From contig JAIRLZ010000019.1 in assembly GCA_031259035.1 (NCBI GenBank), positions 1 to 7,280 of the forward strand: a stretch of 7,280 nucleotides of DNA, in the 5' to 3' direction. The notes beneath the pieces are model-generated. The model searched no databases and was not told the DNA's origin. It worked only from the letters and a program-made list of their open reading frames with translations. Shown piece after piece: positions 5,683-7,280 of the stretch. The DNA comes from Treponema sp. GTDB lineage: Bacteria; Spirochaetota; Spirochaetia; Treponematales; Breznakiellaceae. Numbering within the stretch: position 1 is the stretch's first letter; each line of letters opens with the position of its first letter. The translations under genes were made by a program, and so were the position numbers.

Positions 5683-5695
5683 GGCGCCGCGGACT

Positions 5696-6436
5696 ATGGA
5701 TGAATTTCTTGACATAAAAACCGCTTTCGTTATTCACTTGCCGGATGGAACGCCGGCGTTTGCGCGGGATCTGTTTCCAAACGGCGTCGCCATTACCGAA
5801 ACGGTGATCGTCTCATGGGTTGTCATGGGTATGCTTATCGGACTTTCGTTTATATTAACTCGCAATTTGAAGCAAATCCCCAAAGGGGCGCAGGCGCTTC
5901 TTGAGGCTGGCGTTGAATTTCTCAATAGCTTCTCAAAAAATCAATTCGGGAAATTTTCAACCGTTTTCGCTCCGTATGTTGGCACGCTCTTTCTTTTTCT
6001 GCTGTTCGCCAATATCATGGGCGTCCTGACGCCTATTGAAGCGTTCGGCTTTAAGCCGCCGTTTGAAGTGAAGCCGCCGACGCGGGACATCAACGTCACC
6101 GCGCCGCTGGCGTGTCTCACCATTCTGCTGGTGATCGCCTGCAACATCAAGGCAAAGGGGTTTTCCGGCTGGCTGAAACATTTTTTACACCCTATACCGT
6201 TTATGCTGCCGTTTAACATTCTGGAATACGGAACGCGGGTGTTGTCGCTCGCTCTCCGTCTCTTTGGCAATATACTTGGCGGGCTTATTCTTATGCGCCT
6301 GATCGAAGGGCTTGTTCCAATTGCCGTACCTATGGCGTTGAGCCTCTATTTTGACTTTTTTGACGGATTCATTCAGGCGGCGATCTTCACGTTTCTGTCT
6401 GTGTTGTATATTTCGGAAGCGTTGCAGAAAGAGTGA
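5696..6436 (+). CDS. atpB: F-type ATP synthase subunit a (Fo membrane stator)
   Basis: Subunit a forms the two half-channels that carry H+ or Na+ past the c-ring in the cytoplasmic membrane. The protein is 246 residues, close to usual. It shows several membrane helices: about 33-55, 92-113, 136-151, 184-202 and 221-241. The hallmark SLALRLFGNILGG places the essential arginine at R188 (equivalent of E. coli R210). PPTRDINVTAPLA before the third helix is the family's PTxDxNxT signature, and GFIQAAIFTFLSVLYIS is the last helix, with Gln227 at the E. coli Q252 position. It begins 13 nt after the previous stop with no strong ribosome site, suggesting coupled translation. The next gene, atpE, is 645 bp away, an abnormal gap for this operon. 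Confidence 0.96.
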   Translation: MDEFLDIKTAFVIHLPDGTPAFARDLFPNGVAITETVIVSWVVMGMLIGLSFILTRNLKQIPKGAQALLEAGVEFLNSFSKNQFGKFSTVFAPYVGTLFLFLLFANIMGVLTPIEAFGFKPPFEVKPPTRDINVTAPLACLTILLVIACNIKAKGFSGWLKHFLHPIPFMLPFNILEYGTRVLSLALRLFGNILGGLILMRLIEGLVPIAVPMALSLYFDFFDGFIQAAIFTFLSVLYISEALQKE

Positions 6437-6596
6437 CCGGCAAGAGCGCAAAGCGATTGTTTTTGCGGATATATGGAGCCTTTCCCAAAAGCTGACGCCC
6501 TAGCAGCCTGTTGCGCTTGTAGGTTTTTATGGTCTTTTCGTTGAAAAGAACCATAAAAACCCCGATAAAGGGGCTGCGAGAAAACTTCGTTTTCTT

Positions 6597-6638
6597 GGCG
6601 GTTTCCGCTTGGCAGTTTCCGCCTGGCAGTTTGCAAGG
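6597..6638 (+). repeat. 14-bp tandem repeat, three units
   Basis: GGCGGTTTCCGCTT, GGCAGTTTCCGCCT and GGCAGTTTGCAAGG follow each other without spacers inside the composite element. The first two differ at two positions and the third diverges at its end. The short element at 2596-2694 has no equivalent block, so this is an internal expansion of the larger copy. Confidence 0.65.
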
Positions 6639-6640
6639 TA

Positions 6641-6666
6641 AAAAATCGCCTTTTCAGGCGATTTTT
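6641..6666. terminator. Terminator-like hairpin between atpB and atpE, probably bidirectional
   Basis: Perfect 11-bp stem AAAAATCGCCT/AGGCGATTTTT (6641-6651, 6656-6666) with loop TTTC. A GC core ending in a T run, preceded by an A run, is the layout of an intrinsic terminator readable from either strand. It is part of the inserted element. If active it would reduce readthrough from atpB into atpE. The related hairpin at 2630-2650 has the same core. Confidence 0.5.
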
Positions 6667-6720
6667 GGAGGTTTTATGCGCGAAGCGCAACAAACTGCTA
6701 GGGCGCGTTTTGGGAAAGCC

Positions 6721-6764
6721 TTTATGGATACATGAAGTTTTTTATTGTAAAAAGCTTCCATAAA
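6721..6764. repeat. AT-rich hairpin
   Basis: TTTATGGA (6721-6728) pairs with TCCATAAA (6757-6764). The interior is mostly T and A runs. It abuts the composite element directly, and GAGCC of the next unit follows two bases later. Confidence 0.5.
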
Positions 6765-6769
6765 AGAGC

Positions 6770-6806
6770 CTTTCTCAAAACGCGCAGGCGGCGGTTTTGG
6801 GAAAAG
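6770..6806. repeat. Small hairpin of the GAGCCT...CAAAAC family
   Basis: CTTTCTCAAAAC (6770-6781) pairs with GTTTTGGGAAAAG (6794-6806) with one bulge and one mismatch. GAGCC precedes it, as at 6476 and 6820. It lacks the CTGACGCCCTA core of its neighbours and looks degenerate. Confidence 0.5.
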
Positions 6807-6820
6807 TTCCATATTAATGA

Positions 6821-6864
6821 GCCTGTTCCAAAACTGACGCCCTAAGGCGCGTTTTGGAACAGCC
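6821..6864. repeat. 44-bp intact minimal hairpin unit
   Basis: A perfect 12-bp outer stem CTGTTCCAAAAC/GTTTTGGAACAG (6823-6834, 6851-6862) encloses CGCC-CTAA-GGCG. It matches the shell of the composite element after removal of the inner insertion, so it is probably the uninterrupted form of that unit. Confidence 0.7.
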
Positions 6865-6873
6865 TATACTGAG

Positions 6874-7003
6874 AGTCTGTCCATACTGTAGACACATTAT
6901 GGACAGACTTCCTTGAAACCCGCATTTTCGCAACCCTTAGGTGAGAAAATGCCAGGTCGCAAAGTCGCAAACGCAGTTTGCGCACCGGCTTTGTGGATAG
7001 ACA
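6874..7003. repeat. Nested palindrome cluster before atpE
   Basis: A 12-bp perfect stem AGTCTGTCCATA/TATGGACAGACT (6874-6885, 6898-6909) is followed by GCATTTTC/GAAAATGC (6922-6929, 6945-6952) and CGCAAAC-GCA-GTTTGCG (6966-6982). The right edge TGTGGATAGAC (6993-7003) is an imperfect inverse of the left edge GTCTGTCCATA, suggesting one enclosing element of about 130 bp. Confidence 0.55.
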
Positions 7004-7006
7004 CTA

Positions 7007-7060
7007 GGGAACCTCTGGAAACTCCGGTCGAACCGCAGGTTCGCGTTTTTAGAGGTTCCC
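7007..7060 (+). repeat. Hairpin immediately upstream of atpE
   Basis: The outer stem GGGAACCTCT/AGAGGTTCCC (7007-7016, 7051-7060) is perfect over 10 bp. The inner stem is CGAACC-GCA-GGTTCG (7029-7043). It ends 10 nt before the atpE ribosome binding site, so in the transcript it could protect a processed 5' end or affect atpE translation. Confidence 0.6.
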
Positions 7061-7081
7061 ACTAATTATAAGGAGCGACTT

Positions 7082-7280
7082 ATGACTGGTACATTAATAG
7101 CAATCGGCGCGGGCATCGCGGTTTTCACCGGCATTGGCGCGGGCATTGGAATCGGCATTGCGACAGCAGGGCTGATTCAAGCCATAGCGCGGCAGCCGGA
7201 GGCGTCCAATAAGATGATACCGTGGTTCTTCGTCGGCGCGGCGCTTGCGGAATCAACGGCGATTTACGGTTTGGTCATCG
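7082..7280 (+). CDS. atpE: F-type ATP synthase subunit c (3' end outside window)
   Basis: Subunit c is the small two-helix protein that forms the rotating Fo ring. ATG 7082 follows AAGGAG (7070-7075) at 6 nt. The 66 visible codons show helix 1 with the glycine-rich packing motif GIGAGIGIGIA (17-27), the polar loop ARQPEA (36-41) that contacts the central stalk, and helix 2 with the ion-carrying carboxylate E57 in ALAESTAIYG. The position matching Gln32 of the Na+-type Ilyobacter c subunit is Ile24 here, as in the H+-type E. coli protein, although E-S-T and Tyr62 of the Na+ pattern are kept. The frame runs off the window; perhaps 15-25 residues are missing. It is separated from atpB by 645 bp of palindromes, unlike the usual tight spacing. 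Confidence 0.95.
   Translation, partial: MTGTLIAIGAGIAVFTGIGAGIGIGIATAGLIQAIARQPEASNKMIPWFFVGAALAESTAIYGLVI

Larger units (their letters stand above)
6478..6720. mobile_element. Composite palindromic element: 196-bp element nested in a smaller hairpin
   Basis: Outer shell: CTTTCCCAAAA (6480-6490) with CGCCC pairs with GGGCG and TTTTGGGAAAG. Inner element 6503-6698 has ~20-bp inverted ends, GCAGCCTGTTGCGCT and AGCGCAACAAACTGC, and is flanked by TA on each side (6501-6502, 6699-6700). Inside the inner element, in order: hairpin GGTTTTTATGGT/ACCATAAAAACC (6522-6561), GGGG/CCCC pair (6560-6573), AGAAAAC/GTTTTCT with loop TTC (6579-6595), a 14-bp triplicate (6597-6638), a terminator-like hairpin (6641-6666) and TGCGC-GAA-GCGCA (6677-6689). 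Removing the inner element and one TA leaves a 45-base shell nearly identical to the 44-base hairpin at 6821-6864. There is no credible coding sequence; an ORF at 6529-6735 follows the arms of the palindromes. Confidence 0.78.

Noticed and set aside
5098..5715. A 205-codon minus-strand frame opposite the RsbRD_N-like gene
   Set aside because: The plus-strand protein has a coherent helical pattern and leads into atpB. The antisense product has no family features.
6447..6467. atpB terminator CGCAAA...TTTGCG
   Set aside because: Only a 6-bp stem with a 9-nt loop and no following T run; too weak to call.
6529..6735. A 68-codon frame inside the composite palindromic element
   Set aside because: Its codons run through hairpin arms and a 14-bp triplicate, and there is no ribosome site. 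The same arms are present elsewhere without this frame.
2596..7060. CRISPR array from repeated hairpins
   Set aside because: Repeat units are not identical or regularly spaced, there are no unique spacers of constant length, and the palindromes are nested.

Overview
The window looks like a spirochaete chromosome, most likely a host-associated Treponema of the termite-gut type. This is inferred from protein style and from the dense nested palindromes; no single marker proves it. GC content is moderate and mosaic. The left part (1-2513, minus strand) is an accessory region of repeat-bearing and broken genes. The right part (3027-7280, plus strand) is better conserved and contains a two-component system and the start of an F-type ATP synthase operon.

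Left region, read on the minus strand from 2513 to 1: a hypothetical gene of an unnamed repeat-associated family (2513-1929) followed by a 21-bp/7-codon repeat tail that is now out of frame; a DUF6338-like membrane-protein gene (1802-985) split by a 155-bp palindromic insertion; a 46-codon ORF (995-855); the first ~80 codons of a beta-class DNA methyltransferase (850-607) fused by short homology to the back half of a second copy of the 2513-1929 family; that copy's own 21-bp repeat tail (to 330); and a gene with three 27-residue repeats that leaves the window (318-1). Gene junctions here are very tight (overlaps or gaps of 4-11 nt). This suggests an ancestral compact array that has been reshuffled, truncated and hit by an element.

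Middle (2514-3026): no gene. It holds a 99-bp palindromic element, a half-copy of another hairpin, a good sigma70-type promoter candidate (2806-2835), and then a leader made almost entirely of hairpins that runs up to the response regulator.

Right region: an OmpR-type response regulator (3027-3719) and its membrane histidine kinase (3728-5101) form an operon. A separate promoter at 5135-5163 then appears to start transcription almost exactly at the ATG of a 170-residue RsbRD_N-like protein (5170-5682). That gene sits 13 nt before atpB (5696-6436), in the position often held by atpI. atpE begins only at 7082, after 645 bp packed with palindromes. One of these is a composite in which a 196-bp element has inserted into a smaller hairpin unit with apparent TA duplication.

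The main novelty is the family of nested palindromic elements. They have identifiable insertion events, shared termini across loci, and recurrent C-GNA-G type hairpin loops. One has broken a gene and several separate the first two ATP synthase genes.
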